Source of the DNA: Candidatus Nitrosotenuis uzonensis
Lineage (GTDB): Archaea > Thermoproteota > Nitrososphaeria > Nitrososphaerales > Nitrosopumilaceae
Direction of reading: 5' to 3'
Assembly (NCBI RefSeq): GCF_000723185.1
Contig: NZ_CBTY010000009.1
Coordinates: 310,001-374,000, forward strand
Length of the DNA: 64,000 bases
Shown: one piece after another, positions 42,925 to 51,300 of the stretch
How the letters are laid out: each line of letters starts with the position of its first letter
How positions within the stretch are numbered: position 1 is the stretch's first letter
Made by a program: the position numbers and the translations under genes
The notes under the pieces: model-generated
What the model was told of the DNA's origin: nothing
What the model saw: only the letters and a program-made list of their open reading frames with translations
Databases searched by the model: none

Positions 42925-43134
42925 ATGAATCCTCAAGTGATCCAGACATCCAAGATATGGATGAATTCTCAAATGTTCAAAAAGCCATACGTTCTGAGAA
43001 TTTACGGACCCAAGTTTCCCCACCTGAGATTTTCTTGTCCTGCATGCGGATCACTTGAGGTGTTCATATCCTGGCACGGTCAGCAAAATGACGGTGTGTG
43101 CTTTGATTGCAGTTACGAGTGGAGTAGGGCATGA
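42925..43134 (+). CDS. Zinc-ribbon protein
   Basis: This is a 69-residue protein. The zinc ribbon is FSCPACGS ... VCFDCSYEW (four cysteines, about residues 37-65). The TATA box fits a leaderless ATG at 42925; later in-frame ATGs at 42961 and 42973 are possible. It is the first gene of an operon with an RDD protein (4-base overlap) and a TetR regulator. Confidence 0.6.
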   Translation: MNPQVIQTSKIWMNSQMFKKPYVLRIYGPKFPHLRFSCPACGSLEVFISWHGQQNDGVCFDCSYEWSRA

Positions 43135-43637
43135 CAGAGAACGGAATCAGGGAGATTCGGATTGCAAAGTGGCGCGATAGGTTCTTTGCGTGGCTTGTTG
43201 ATTTTGTCATTATTTGGATAGGAATATTCACTGTGCATTCGATTTTGGTATTTGCACTGTGGCCTGGAGATCTTTTCTGGATGGGCGGGGTGAATTTTGA
43301 ACACCAACCAAGGCTCTGGGCAGCGCACGGATTCTTCTTTGGAATTGGCTCCAGTCTGACATTTTTCGTCTATTGGGCAATACTGGAATTCAGATACGGA
43401 CAGTCGCTTGGAAAGAAAGTGCTTAACATCAAGACAGTAAACCTTGATGGAGGCCCCATATCAGTAAAGCAAAGTCTTGTGAATAGCTTTGGCAAATCGT
43501 TTTTGTTTGTGATTGACGTCATACTAGGGCTCTTGCTGACAAGAAAAAATCGCCAGAGAATATTTGGCAGGCTTGGCAACTGCATTGTAATAAAGATGGA
43601 AGAGCCAGAACCGAGCGTTTCATATAAGATGGACTGA
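43131..43637 (+). CDS. RDD-family membrane protein
   Basis: This is a 168-residue protein. WRDRFFAWLVDFVIIW carries the RDD motif residues in the first helix, and three to four membrane segments follow. RDD proteins are thought to transport small solutes or ions. The gene overlaps the zinc-ribbon gene by 4 bases and is followed by a TetR gene after 10 bases, so it may be the regulator's target. Confidence 0.8.
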   Translation: MTENGIREIRIAKWRDRFFAWLVDFVIIWIGIFTVHSILVFALWPGDLFWMGGVNFEHQPRLWAAHGFFFGIGSSLTFFVYWAILEFRYGQSLGKKVLNIKTVNLDGGPISVKQSLVNSFGKSFLFVIDVILGLLLTRKNRQRIFGRLGNCIVIKMEEPEPSVSYKMD

Positions 43638-43647
43638 GCGTGTCTTT

Positions 43648-44241
43648 ATGCCAAAGGTATCTGAGGAACACAGGGCAAAGATGAAAGGCCTCATTTATCA
43701 GGCTGCGCTCAAAAACTTTTCAAAAAACGGCTATGCCAACACCAAGATGGACGATATTGCCAAAACTGCAGAGGTAAGCAAGGGAACTTTGTATCTGTAC
43801 TTTCAGAGCAAGGAAGACCTGTTCTATCATATGTGCAAGCAGAACCAACAGACGCTAATGGAGATAAGAGAAGGCCTCTTTAAGAACAAATCAAATCTTG
43901 CATCTGATCTGGGCAAGTTTTACGACGATATGGTTGCAAAGGAAAAGAACACCGAGAGAGCTTGGCTTGAAGGGGTGACAGAATCACTGCACAACAAAAA
44001 GATCAAGCAGATGATAATCCAGCAGAGAAAAAATCTCGACGAGATTGTCACAGAGTTTCTAAGGCAGATGAGGACGGATGGTGGATTCTTCAGGGACGAT
44101 GTTGATCTTAGAGCTATTGCCCGAGGCATGATTGCACTTTACAACGGCCTTACCGTCATGAGGGTGACAAACAAGAACGATGAGACCATAAAAAGCGCAT
44201 GGGTCAAGACCATGCACGCTATAATCACAGGGTCCGGATGA
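43648..44241 (+). CDS. TetR/AcrR-family transcription regulator
   Basis: This is a 197-residue regulator. Residues 8-55 form the TetR HTH (MDDIAKTAEVSKGTLYLYFQ with the typical SKEDLF after it). The C-terminal ligand domain is helical. It is the last gene of its own operon and likely represses it through the inverted repeat at 42873-42886. Confidence 0.88.
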   Translation: MPKVSEEHRAKMKGLIYQAALKNFSKNGYANTKMDDIAKTAEVSKGTLYLYFQSKEDLFYHMCKQNQQTLMEIREGLFKNKSNLASDLGKFYDDMVAKEKNTERAWLEGVTESLHNKKIKQMIIQQRKNLDEIVTEFLRQMRTDGGFFRDDVDLRAIARGMIALYNGLTVMRVTNKNDETIKSAWVKTMHAIITGSG

Positions 44242-44360
44242 TCTACGGGTGGGCCTTTGAGCACTCTAATACAACAGACATTAAAAGAAGAAATACCCAG
44301 TCCACCATACCATTACGCAAAAATCATTTTTAAAGATTGATTAGCTCAAAGATTTGAAGG

Positions 44361-44435
44361 CGCCCTTGGCGGGATTTGAACTCGCGTCTCAGCCGTGACA
44401 GGGCCGAATTCTAGACCGGGCTATACTACAAGGGC
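44361..44435 (-). tRNA. tRNA-Asp (GUC)
   Basis: This is a 75-base cloverleaf with acceptor GCCCTTG/CAAGGGC, discriminator G, anticodon loop CTGTCAC (GUC) and T-loop TTCAAAT. One A-C mismatch is in the T-stem. Pairing continues for two more bases beyond the acceptor stem. Confidence 0.92.
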
Positions 44436-44532
44436 GCTAGATTTTGTGTTTGAATTTCCTTTTTTAAAGTTTCACAATTTGCAGAATTGCCTAGTAAAGG
44501 CCTAAATTATACACAATTTGCAGAATTGCGAA

Positions 44533-44606
44533 GGGTTCGTAGCTCAGCCAGGTAGAGTACCGGACTTTTAATCCGGCTGTCCGGGGTCCGAATCCCCGCG
44601 AACCCG
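44533..44606 (+). tRNA. tRNA-Lys (UUU)
   Basis: This is a 74-base cloverleaf with acceptor GGGTTCG/CGAACCC, discriminator G, anticodon loop CTTTTAA (UUU), anticodon stem CCGGA/TCCGG and T-stem CGGGG/CCCCG. CCA is not encoded. It is transcribed away from tRNA-Asp. Confidence 0.93.
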
Positions 44607-44660
44607 CTAAAATTTTTACACCAATCCAAAATTCCCTGATTTGTTCAACTGGAGGCGTAA

Positions 44661-44852
44661 AACTCTCAAGATTTCCTATTCCTGAGGGCATTACCTGTTC
44701 GTAGTCGCCAAAAGAATGCCACGTTCAGGATTTTCAAACTGGAAAAGAAGCTTGTAGACAAACATCAGCACGAGGAGCTAAACGATGTGATCAGATTCGT
44801 TCAGGAGATTCCTCTTTCAAAAATACCAGAGTTTGTCAAAAAGGAAATTTAG
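44661..44852 (+). pseudogene. Gene fragment without a start codon
   Basis: An open frame of 63 codons between stops has no ATG, GTG or TTG that gives a full protein. Its second half reads like real coding sequence: KLEKKLVDKHQHEELNDVIR and then SKIPEFVKKEI. It is probably the 3' end of a lost gene. It lies directly after tRNA-Lys, a common place for insertions. The rest of 44607-45003 shows nothing. Confidence 0.35.
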
Positions 44853-45003
44853 GCATGATTATTTGTCCCTATCAATTAAGTTTTTTGGAATCAGTTGTGA
44901 AGTTGCCGATATGTCGTATCCCCAGCCACGCATTAGTTTTGAAACACTTGATACTGTACTCACGAATGCCACATGTATACTAGCATCATCACAGGAAGAA
45001 AAA

Positions 45004-45510
45004 ATGCAAAACTTGACCAAATCCATAACGCCGTCTCTTGTCGCCGTTTTGATGTTGACTGCATTTGCGGCTTATCCACAAGTAGTATTTTCAGATACCC
45101 CAAAGGAACTATACAACAAGTCAGTTTACGAATCTGAAATAGAGTTCACCGACACCGTTGTTAAAGCAAGAATACAACTAGAGAAGACACTAGAAGAACT
45201 CAATGATGAGCAAAAGCGCCAAGAAGTAAAAAACATTTGATCAGATTATTGCCAACGCAAAAAAAATCAGAGATAATAAAATAGCACAAGCCCAAGAACA
45301 ATACAACAAGTCACTGACTAAACCAAGCCAGACCGATTTGAAAGATGCAAGACTGCCTATCAAAAGGCAGTACTTGATGCACAGAAAACCTACCAGAAGG
45401 CAATCTCAGATGCAAACGGTGATGAGACAAAAATAGCTAAAGTCCAATACAACGCGGCAATAGAAAAGGCTACAAAAGAATACGAGCTTGTAAAATCAGG
45501 CGGATCATAA
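45004..45510 (+). pseudogene. Secreted coiled-coil protein gene with two frameshifts
   Basis: The first frame (45004-45240) encodes a signal peptide and NKSVYESEIEFTDTVVKARI, then stops. After an extra base in the A run near 45230, the second frame continues with FDQIIANAKKIRDNKIAQAQ to about 45345. After one missing A there, the third frame gives KTAYQKAVLDAQKTYQKAIS and ends at 45510. Together they make one coiled-coil protein of about 168 residues. The two shifts cancel. It may be a pseudogene or carry sequencing errors in A runs. Confidence 0.7.
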
Positions 45511-45591
45511 AGTGGTACAGCGTCTGGCTGTACCTTTTTTAAAATGAGATGTTGCGTCTTGCGGTATTGCTAATTTTTCTGCGATTACACA

Positions 45592-47049
45592 TTATTTTAT
45601 TATCGAGTGGATCTTTACAGAAAGTCCTTTGAGTGCAGCATCCACATCGGCTGCCCTTTTTGTCGTTCCCGAGCGATATGCCTGGGCCTTTGCACGCCTG
45701 TCTGCAACCATCCTCTTTTGCTCTGCAAAGCCAGACGAGCCCCTTGACACTCTGCCCTCCAGTGAGGTATTGATATCAATTGAGGAGATTACCTTGAGCA
45801 GTTTCTTTGGCTCTATTTGCTTCTCAGTTAGCGACTTTTTGATTTCCGCCAAACTCAGTTCAGATAGCGATTTGTTTGAGCGGTGGGCAGTGTGCACCAG
45901 CTGGCCTACTATCTTGTGTGCAATCCTGAACGAAATCCCCTCGTTTACAAGTGCCTCTGCAACATCAAGGGCGGCAAGGTAGCCGGAGCCGGCCACTCTT
46001 CTCATCTTTTGCTTGTTTACATGCAAAGTTGCAAACATGGAATTGAGCACCACCAGGGCCGATACGGCTATTTTCGATGTAGAGAAAACTGACGGCTTGA
46101 TCTCCTGCAGGTCCCGTCCATACCCTGAGGCAAGCCCCTTGAGTGTGGTAAGCACTGCCACCAGATTTCCAATCACCCTTGCAGCCTTGCCGCGCGTAAG
46201 CTCTAAAATATCCGGGTTCTTTTTTTGCGGCATCACACTTGATGGTGATGAGAATTTATCTGACAACTCTACGAACGCAAACTCTGAGGTAGACCAGATT
46301 ATCAGGTCTTCTGCCATCCTGGAAAGACCGGTCATTAGTATTGCCACATTGCTTGCATACTCGGCTATCACGTCCCTGCCGCTTGTGGCATCAATCGAGT
46401 TCTCCACCAGCCCCTTAAAGCCGAGCATCCTTGCAGTGCTGTTCCTGTCAATAGGTATGCTTGTTCCGCCAACAGGGCCTGCGCCAAGAGGCGACTCGTT
46501 AATCCTTCCATAAGTGACATACAGCCTGTCAAGGTCGCGGAACAAAGAGTCTGTATACGATAACATAAAGTGTGAAAATGTACCTATTTGCGCCTGCTGA
46601 AGATGTGTATAAAGCGGCATTGGCGTATCAGTGTGCTTTTCTGCAACAGATACCAGTGTATCTATCAAATCCAGTATGCACTTGCATAATATGTTTGTGT
46701 CATCGCGTACCTTCATGCGCAGATCAAGTGCCACCTGGTCGTTCCTTGACCTTGCAGTATGCATCTTGCCTCCGATCTTCAGGCCGATCTTTTTTACCAC
46801 ACGTGATTCTATTAATTCATGAATATCTTCTGCATCAGATGAGGACAGATTTTCTTTTTTTATTTTCTCAAGGGCTGCAAGAATTTTTTTTGTCTCCACT
46901 TTGCTCAAAATTTTATTTTCATGCAGCATCATCACATGGGCCTGACTCCCGATGATATCATACATGGCAATCTCAGAATCATCGGAAATCGATGAGACAT
47001 AGTCTAGCGTGAACTTGTCCAAGCTTTGGTCAAAACGCGACCGATACAT
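45592..47049 (-). CDS. argH: Argininosuccinate lyase
   Basis: This protein is 485 residues from the ATG at 47049. The fumarase/aspartase signature is SSVMPQKKNPD (about residues 273-283), with the catalytic Ser in its loop. HTARSRNDQVALD binds substrate. The enzyme splits argininosuccinate into arginine and fumarate. An upstream in-frame start at 47082 was not used because it adds a hydrophobic tail not seen in the family. It is divergent from the MIP18-like gene with about 50 bases between. Confidence 0.93.
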   Translation of the reverse strand: MYRSRFDQSLDKFTLDYVSSISDDSEIAMYDIIGSQAHVMMLHENKILSKVETKKILAALEKIKKENLSSSDAEDIHELIESRVVKKIGLKIGGKMHTARSRNDQVALDLRMKVRDDTNILCKCILDLIDTLVSVAEKHTDTPMPLYTHLQQAQIGTFSHFMLSYTDSLFRDLDRLYVTYGRINESPLGAGPVGGTSIPIDRNSTARMLGFKGLVENSIDATSGRDVIAEYASNVAILMTGLSRMAEDLIIWSTSEFAFVELSDKFSSPSSVMPQKKNPDILELTRGKAARVIGNLVAVLTTLKGLASGYGRDLQEIKPSVFSTSKIAVSALVVLNSMFATLHVNKQKMRRVAGSGYLAALDVAEALVNEGISFRIAHKIVGQLVHTAHRSNKSLSELSLAEIKKSLTEKQIEPKKLLKVISSIDINTSLEGRVSRGSSGFAEQKRMVADRRAKAQAYRSGTTKRAADVDAALKGLSVKIHSIIK

Positions 47050-47098
47050 CAAACTAGCAATTATAATGGTTATATATAGCATGAACGATTTGTTGTTT

Positions 47099-47422
47099 AT
47101 GACTCAGGATTTACAAGAGTTGAGACGAAAGATCTTCGATGAGCTTTCAGGAATTGTAGACCCTGAGATAAACACGTCAATTACAGACCTTGAGCTTGTA
47201 GACAATGTGGATATAGAAGGCTCCAACGTCAAGGTCGACTTGCATCTCACAAGCCCCTTCTGTCCTGCAGTGTTCGGCTTTAAGATAGCTCAGGACATAC
47301 ACGATAACCTGCTAAAGCTTGACGGCATCAATGACGTCAAGGTAAATGTCTCAAACCATTTTATGGCAGAGCAGATAAACAACCAGGTAAACAACAGCCC
47401 TAACCCGAAAAAGCCAAACTAG
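47099..47422 (+). CDS. MIP18/DUF59-family iron-sulfur assembly protein
   Basis: This protein is 107 residues from the ATG at 47099. VDPEINTSITDLELVDNVDI and the cysteine in HLTSPFCPAVFGFK (T-x-C region) are the family signature. Such proteins help insert Fe-S clusters. A TATA box TTATATATA (47070-47078) about 25 bases upstream supports the leaderless start rather than the ATG at 47081. It converges with sdhB with one base between stops, near the Fe-S-rich sdh operon. Confidence 0.82.
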   Translation: MTQDLQELRRKIFDELSGIVDPEINTSITDLELVDNVDIEGSNVKVDLHLTSPFCPAVFGFKIAQDIHDNLLKLDGINDVKVNVSNHFMAEQINNQVNNSPNPKKPN

Positions 47423-47423
47423 A

Positions 47424-48191
47424 TCATTTTTTAAATCCTAACAGATATCCCCGTAAAAGCTGAATTCCCATTGCAGGGTCCACGCCCTTGGGGCAGACCT
47501 GGCTGCAAGAGCCGGCAAAGTGGCATCTCCATATCCCGTGCGATTCGTCTATTATCCTGAGTCTTTTGTCCTTGCCCTTGTCCCTGTTATCTGCCACGTA
47601 GCGGTACGCCTGGGCAAGCGCCTGCGGCCCCAGAAATGACGAGTCAGTTGCCATAGTTGGGCACGCCGAATTGCACAATCCACACTTGATGCAGTTTGCA
47701 AACTGGATGTATTCTTCAAGCTGCTCCGGCGTCTGTGAGAACTCTTTTGTCGGGGATGTGATCTCCGAGTCCTCTCGTACCACAAATGGCATCATCTTTT
47801 TGTGGTTTGATATTAGCTGCTTTAGGTCAACTACAAGATCCCTTACAACAGGATAGTTGTTCATCGGCTCTATTGTTATTACATCCGAGTTCAGCTCCGA
47901 TATCTTGGTAAAGCACGCAAGTCGCGGCCTGCCATTTATCTTCATTCCGCAAGAGCCGCACGAGGCCTGCCTGCAAGAGTACCTTACTGCCACAGAGTGG
48001 TCAAGGTGCTTTTTGACATCAAGTATGGCATCAAGCACGGTAGTCCACCTCTCGTATGGCACCTTGTAGTCTGCAAACTGCGGGGCGGAATCGTGCTCCG
48101 GGTTGTATTTGGCAATTCGCAAAGTTACAGTCCTTGATGATGATATCTCTGTTGACGAGTCTTCCCTTGCAATATCGCGCGTCTGGCTCAT
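47424..48191 (-). CDS. sdhB: Succinate dehydrogenase iron-sulfur subunit
   Basis: This is a 255-residue subunit. The 2Fe-2S site is CRQASCGSCG with a later Cys in LACF, the 4Fe-4S site is CIKCGLCNSACP, and the third is CHFAGSCSQVCPKG (3Fe-4S type). It passes electrons from SdhA to the membrane anchor. It is the last gene of the operon and abuts the anchor gene. Confidence 0.94.
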   Translation of the reverse strand: MSQTRDIAREDSSTEISSSRTVTLRIAKYNPEHDSAPQFADYKVPYERWTTVLDAILDVKKHLDHSVAVRYSCRQASCGSCGMKINGRPRLACFTKISELNSDVITIEPMNNYPVVRDLVVDLKQLISNHKKMMPFVVREDSEITSPTKEFSQTPEQLEEYIQFANCIKCGLCNSACPTMATDSSFLGPQALAQAYRYVADNRDKGKDKRLRIIDESHGIWRCHFAGSCSQVCPKGVDPAMGIQLLRGYLLGFKK

Positions 48192-48551
48192 CTATGTCAT
48201 CCCCATGCTTGCCATCAATATAGTCCTTGAACCATACGCAATAAGGCCGCCCATTGCAGCGATGCAGCCGTATGTCACTGCCTTCTCGTATGATCTTCCC
48301 TGCTTTAGCTCAAGCAGTATGACCCTCAGGCCGTTAAAGCCGTGCACTGATAATAGCACCAGTATGAGCTCGAGCATTATCGCATAAGGGACGAACTTGT
48401 AGTTTGCAAGCACGTTCTCATAGTGCAGTGATTCGGAATAGTCCATCATCGTAATTCTAAATAAAATATGCACTGCTACCAGCACTACTGCGCCAAGCGC
48501 CGTGGCATAGTGTATTTTCATCACAGTGCTTTCTCGCATTCTATTCACCAA
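48192..48551 (-). CDS. sdhD: Succinate dehydrogenase membrane anchor (SdhD-like)
   Basis: This is a 119-residue protein with three membrane helices. HGFNGLRVILLE matches the anchor motif H-x-x-x-G-x-R that takes part in haem or quinone binding. Its start overlaps the other anchor gene by 11 bases and its stop meets sdhB. Confidence 0.82.
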   Translation of the reverse strand: MVNRMRESTVMKIHYATALGAVVLVAVHILFRITMMDYSESLHYENVLANYKFVPYAIMLELILVLLSVHGFNGLRVILLELKQGRSYEKAVTYGCIAAMGGLIAYGSRTILMASMGMT

Positions 48552-48972
48552 ACAGTACGGATGCCCCGTACATCATTGCAAGTGCGGCAAGCCCGATTGA
48601 TGCGTAAATGCAGAGCTTGTGCATGTTGTTCTGCGATGCCGGAATGTAAGGATAGTCAGGCCTTGCCGGCTTGCCTACGCCGATTCCTCCGTGGCCCAGC
48701 ATCACGCGTATCCCGTTTGCAGTATGAAATACGCACATTCCTATTACAAGTGTAAGCAGTACGTGTCCTTCGGTTGTCTGCGTCATCTCTAGCATCGAGT
48801 CCCATGCATCCTTGCCGCTCAGAATCGAGCTTGTCTCGTAGATGTGGCCGATAAAGTATGCCAGCAGACCTAGCCCCGTTATCCTCATCAGCCAGTATGC
48901 GAGCCTTTCTATTCCGTATCGGCCTGGGTTTGCCATTCCCTTGATGCCTTCCCTGTTTTCGTTTCGCTTCAT
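48541..48972 (-). CDS. sdhC: Succinate dehydrogenase cytochrome b subunit (SdhC-like)
   Basis: This is a 143-residue protein with three membrane helices. ERLAYWLMRITGLGLLAYFIGHI and FHTANGIRVML carry the likely haem-ligand histidines. It begins one base after the sdhA stop. Confidence 0.85.
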   Translation of the reverse strand: MKRNENREGIKGMANPGRYGIERLAYWLMRITGLGLLAYFIGHIYETSSILSGKDAWDSMLEMTQTTEGHVLLTLVIGMCVFHTANGIRVMLGHGGIGVGKPARPDYPYIPASQNNMHKLCIYASIGLAALAMMYGASVLFGE

Positions 48973-50685
48973 CTAGTATTTTCTCTCCACCGGTTGGTAC
49001 CTTGTAATGGTTACTGGGTGCTTTTTCATAATTGGACCTTTTGGATCATAGTATGCAAGTGTGTGGTGTAAAAAGTTTGCATCGTCCCTCTGCGGATAGT
49101 CAAGTCTTGCATGCGAGCCTCGCGATTCTTTTCTGTTGATTGCGCCAATAAGTACGACCTCTGCCACCCTGAACATAGAGTCAAGCTCCATCACGTTGGT
49201 AAAGTTTGTGTTGTATTCTTTTGCCTTATCATCTACGTGCTTCCATGTCCTTGCTCTCAGGTCCTGGAGTTTTTTTAATCCCTCAACAAGCTCGCTTTCG
49301 GTTCTGAACACGTACGCCTTTTCGTTCATTATATCTGTGAGCTCCTGTCTTACCTCGTATGGGTTGTACTCTCCCTGTCCCCGGAAGATTCCATCGTAGA
49401 TTCTCTTTTCCTCAAGCGTCACAAGATGATACGGAAACTGCGATGAGTGTTTGGCGTTCATTGCATACTTTGCTGCAAGCTCGCCGGTTATTTTCCCCCA
49501 CACTATGCACTCTGAGGTCGAGTTGGCCCCGAGTCTGTTTGCCCCATGAACGCTGTTGCATGCTGCCTCGCCTGCGGCCCACACGCCCTTTAGCTCCGTT
49601 GCGCCGTCTATGTTAGTGTGTATTCCCCCCATCATATAGTGGCATACTGGCCTGATGTCCATTGGCTCCTGTGCCGGATCTATTCCGGAAAACTTGATGC
49701 TAATCTCTCGTATGGCGCCTAGCTTTTCCCTGATTACCGCATCTCCTACATGTCGCAGGTCAAGCTTCATGCAGTCAACGCCTGTCTCGTGCTGAAAGCC
49801 GCGGCCTTCCCGTATTTCTGTCATTATCGCTCTTGATACTATATCCCTTGGTGCAAGCTCCATCTTGCTTGGGGCGTATCTTTTCATGAATCTCTCGCCG
49901 TCCTTGTTTATCAGGTATCCACCCTCCCCCCTTGCCCCCTCTGTGATCAGTATTCCGGAGGGAAGTATTCCTGTAGGATGGAACTGGACAAACTCCATGT
50001 CCTTTAGTGCAAGCCCTGCCCGGTACGCCATGTCAAGGCCGTCCGGGGTCGATGATAACGCATAAGTTGAAAAGCTGTAGATTCTTCCTGCGCCGCCAGT
50101 CGATATTATCAGTGCCTTTGCCTTTATGGTGTAAAACGTTCCGCTTGAGAGCTCGATTGCAGTCACGCCAAGGAACTGCTGCCCATCATGGATTATGCTT
50201 GTGACAAACCACTCGTTTAGAAATTCTATGTTGTCAAACTTTTGGCACGTATCATAGAGTGTCTGCATCTCAAAAAATCCGACCTTGTCTGATGCATAAG
50301 TTGCACGCGGAAAGCTGTATCCTCCAAAGTTTCTCTGTCCTATCCTTCCGTCCTTTCTTCTTGACCAGGGCATGCCCCAGTGCTCCAGCTGGTAGACCTC
50401 GCGCGGCATCTCCTTGCACAATCGCTCTGCCACGTCCTGGTCTGCAAGAAAGTCGCTTCCCTTTACGGTATCGTAAATGTGAGACTCTATGGTGTCACCT
50501 TCCTCCTCAAACAGTACTGCGGCAGTTCCGCCCTCGGCAGACACTGAATGCGAGCGCATCACCTGCACCTTTGATACTACCCCGATCTTCAGCGACGGGC
50601 CCGTCTTTGCAGCCTCGATTGCTGCGCGCAGTCCTGCAAGGCCGGAGCCCACTATAATCAAATCATACTCTAAGGAATCGACCAT
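48973..50685 (-). CDS. sdhA: Succinate dehydrogenase flavoprotein subunit
   Basis: This protein is 570 residues from the ATG at 50685. The FAD fold is IIVGSGLAGLRAAIEAA, covalent FAD should be on the His in RSHSVSAEGGTAA, and the active-site region HPTGILPSGILITEGARGEG is present. It oxidises succinate to fumarate. The frame stays open another 61 codons upstream, but that part overlaps the divergent PadR promoter and is not conserved. Confidence 0.95.
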   Translation of the reverse strand: MVDSLEYDLIIVGSGLAGLRAAIEAAKTGPSLKIGVVSKVQVMRSHSVSAEGGTAAVLFEEEGDTIESHIYDTVKGSDFLADQDVAERLCKEMPREVYQLEHWGMPWSRRKDGRIGQRNFGGYSFPRATYASDKVGFFEMQTLYDTCQKFDNIEFLNEWFVTSIIHDGQQFLGVTAIELSSGTFYTIKAKALIISTGGAGRIYSFSTYALSSTPDGLDMAYRAGLALKDMEFVQFHPTGILPSGILITEGARGEGGYLINKDGERFMKRYAPSKMELAPRDIVSRAIMTEIREGRGFQHETGVDCMKLDLRHVGDAVIREKLGAIREISIKFSGIDPAQEPMDIRPVCHYMMGGIHTNIDGATELKGVWAAGEAACNSVHGANRLGANSTSECIVWGKITGELAAKYAMNAKHSSQFPYHLVTLEEKRIYDGIFRGQGEYNPYEVRQELTDIMNEKAYVFRTESELVEGLKKLQDLRARTWKHVDDKAKEYNTNFTNVMELDSMFRVAEVVLIGAINRKESRGSHARLDYPQRDDANFLHHTLAYYDPKGPIMKKHPVTITRYQPVERKY

Positions 50686-50761
50686 GGCTATCTTTTGCTT
50701 CAAAAAATCGCCTAAATATGTGTTGAAACTGGATTTTTCGGATCGCAGAATGCTTATATTT

Positions 50762-50785
50762 ATCGCTAGCGATATCGCTAGTGAT
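50762..50785. promoter_or_regulatory. 24-bp palindrome in the PadR promoter
   Basis: The central 16 bases CTAGCGATATCGCTAG (50766-50781) are a perfect palindrome, and 22 of 24 bases match overall. It lies between the TATA element (50753-50762) and the leaderless ATG at 50784. A bound regulator would block transcription, so self-repression by the PadR protein is likely. Confidence 0.7.
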
Positions 50786-51278
50786 GGCATCAGACTGGCT
50801 GCAGCGCGTCGCAAGCTCCGTGCCAAGGGGCTTCTCAAGGTATTACATCCTGGAGCTGCTGCAGGCAAAGCCGCACACCGGAAAGGAGATCATCGATGCT
50901 GCCGTGGAACAAAGTGAAGGCAGGTGGAGACCCTCGCCCGGACTAATCTATCCGCTTCTTGGCAGGCTTTTAGATGAGGGGCTGATTGAAGAGTCAAAGG
51001 ACGGCAAGTACCAGATAACAAAGAAGGGCCGCGCCACAGCGGACGACATAGAGGCGGTAGGCAAGATAGTGAGGAATCAGCTTGACGTGCTCATGAGGGT
51101 CAAAAATGTAGGCAGGTTCGTGGCCATGGACCTGATAGAGAGGATGGGCATGATGGCATCAGTTCTCGGCCAGAACAGCTCAAAGATGACAAAAGAAGAG
51201 CTGCAAAAGTACAGAAAGTTTCTCGAGTCGGAGCTGCGCAAGCTTGACGAGAACGAGAAAGAAATCAAGATAGAGTAA
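50784..51278 (+). CDS. PadR-family transcription regulator
   Basis: This is a 164-residue PadR protein. Its winged helix (about 15-90) has YYILELLQAKPHTGKEIIDA and the signature SPGLIYPLLGRLLDEGLIEE. The C-terminal part is a charged helix for dimerisation. It is divergent from sdhA, with about 100 bases between the starts, so it may also affect the sdh operon. The effector is unknown. Confidence 0.85.
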   Translation: MASDWLQRVASSVPRGFSRYYILELLQAKPHTGKEIIDAAVEQSEGRWRPSPGLIYPLLGRLLDEGLIEESKDGKYQITKKGRATADDIEAVGKIVRNQLDVLMRVKNVGRFVAMDLIERMGMMASVLGQNSSKMTKEELQKYRKFLESELRKLDENEKEIKIE

Positions 51279-51300
51279 AAATAAGAAAAAGGTTGTAAGT

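Noticed and set aside
44359-44437. tRNA-Asp with a GCGCCCT acceptor stem and discriminator C
   Set aside because: Shifting the stem by two bases gives GCCCTTG/CAAGGGC with the expected discriminator G and correct T-arm spacing.
44491-44691. 66-codon frame on the minus strand
   Set aside because: It is antisense to tRNA-Lys and has no protein-like features.
50686-50868. 61-residue N-terminal extension of SdhA
   Set aside because: It overlaps the PadR promoter and palindrome; the FAD fold begins right after the ATG at 50685.
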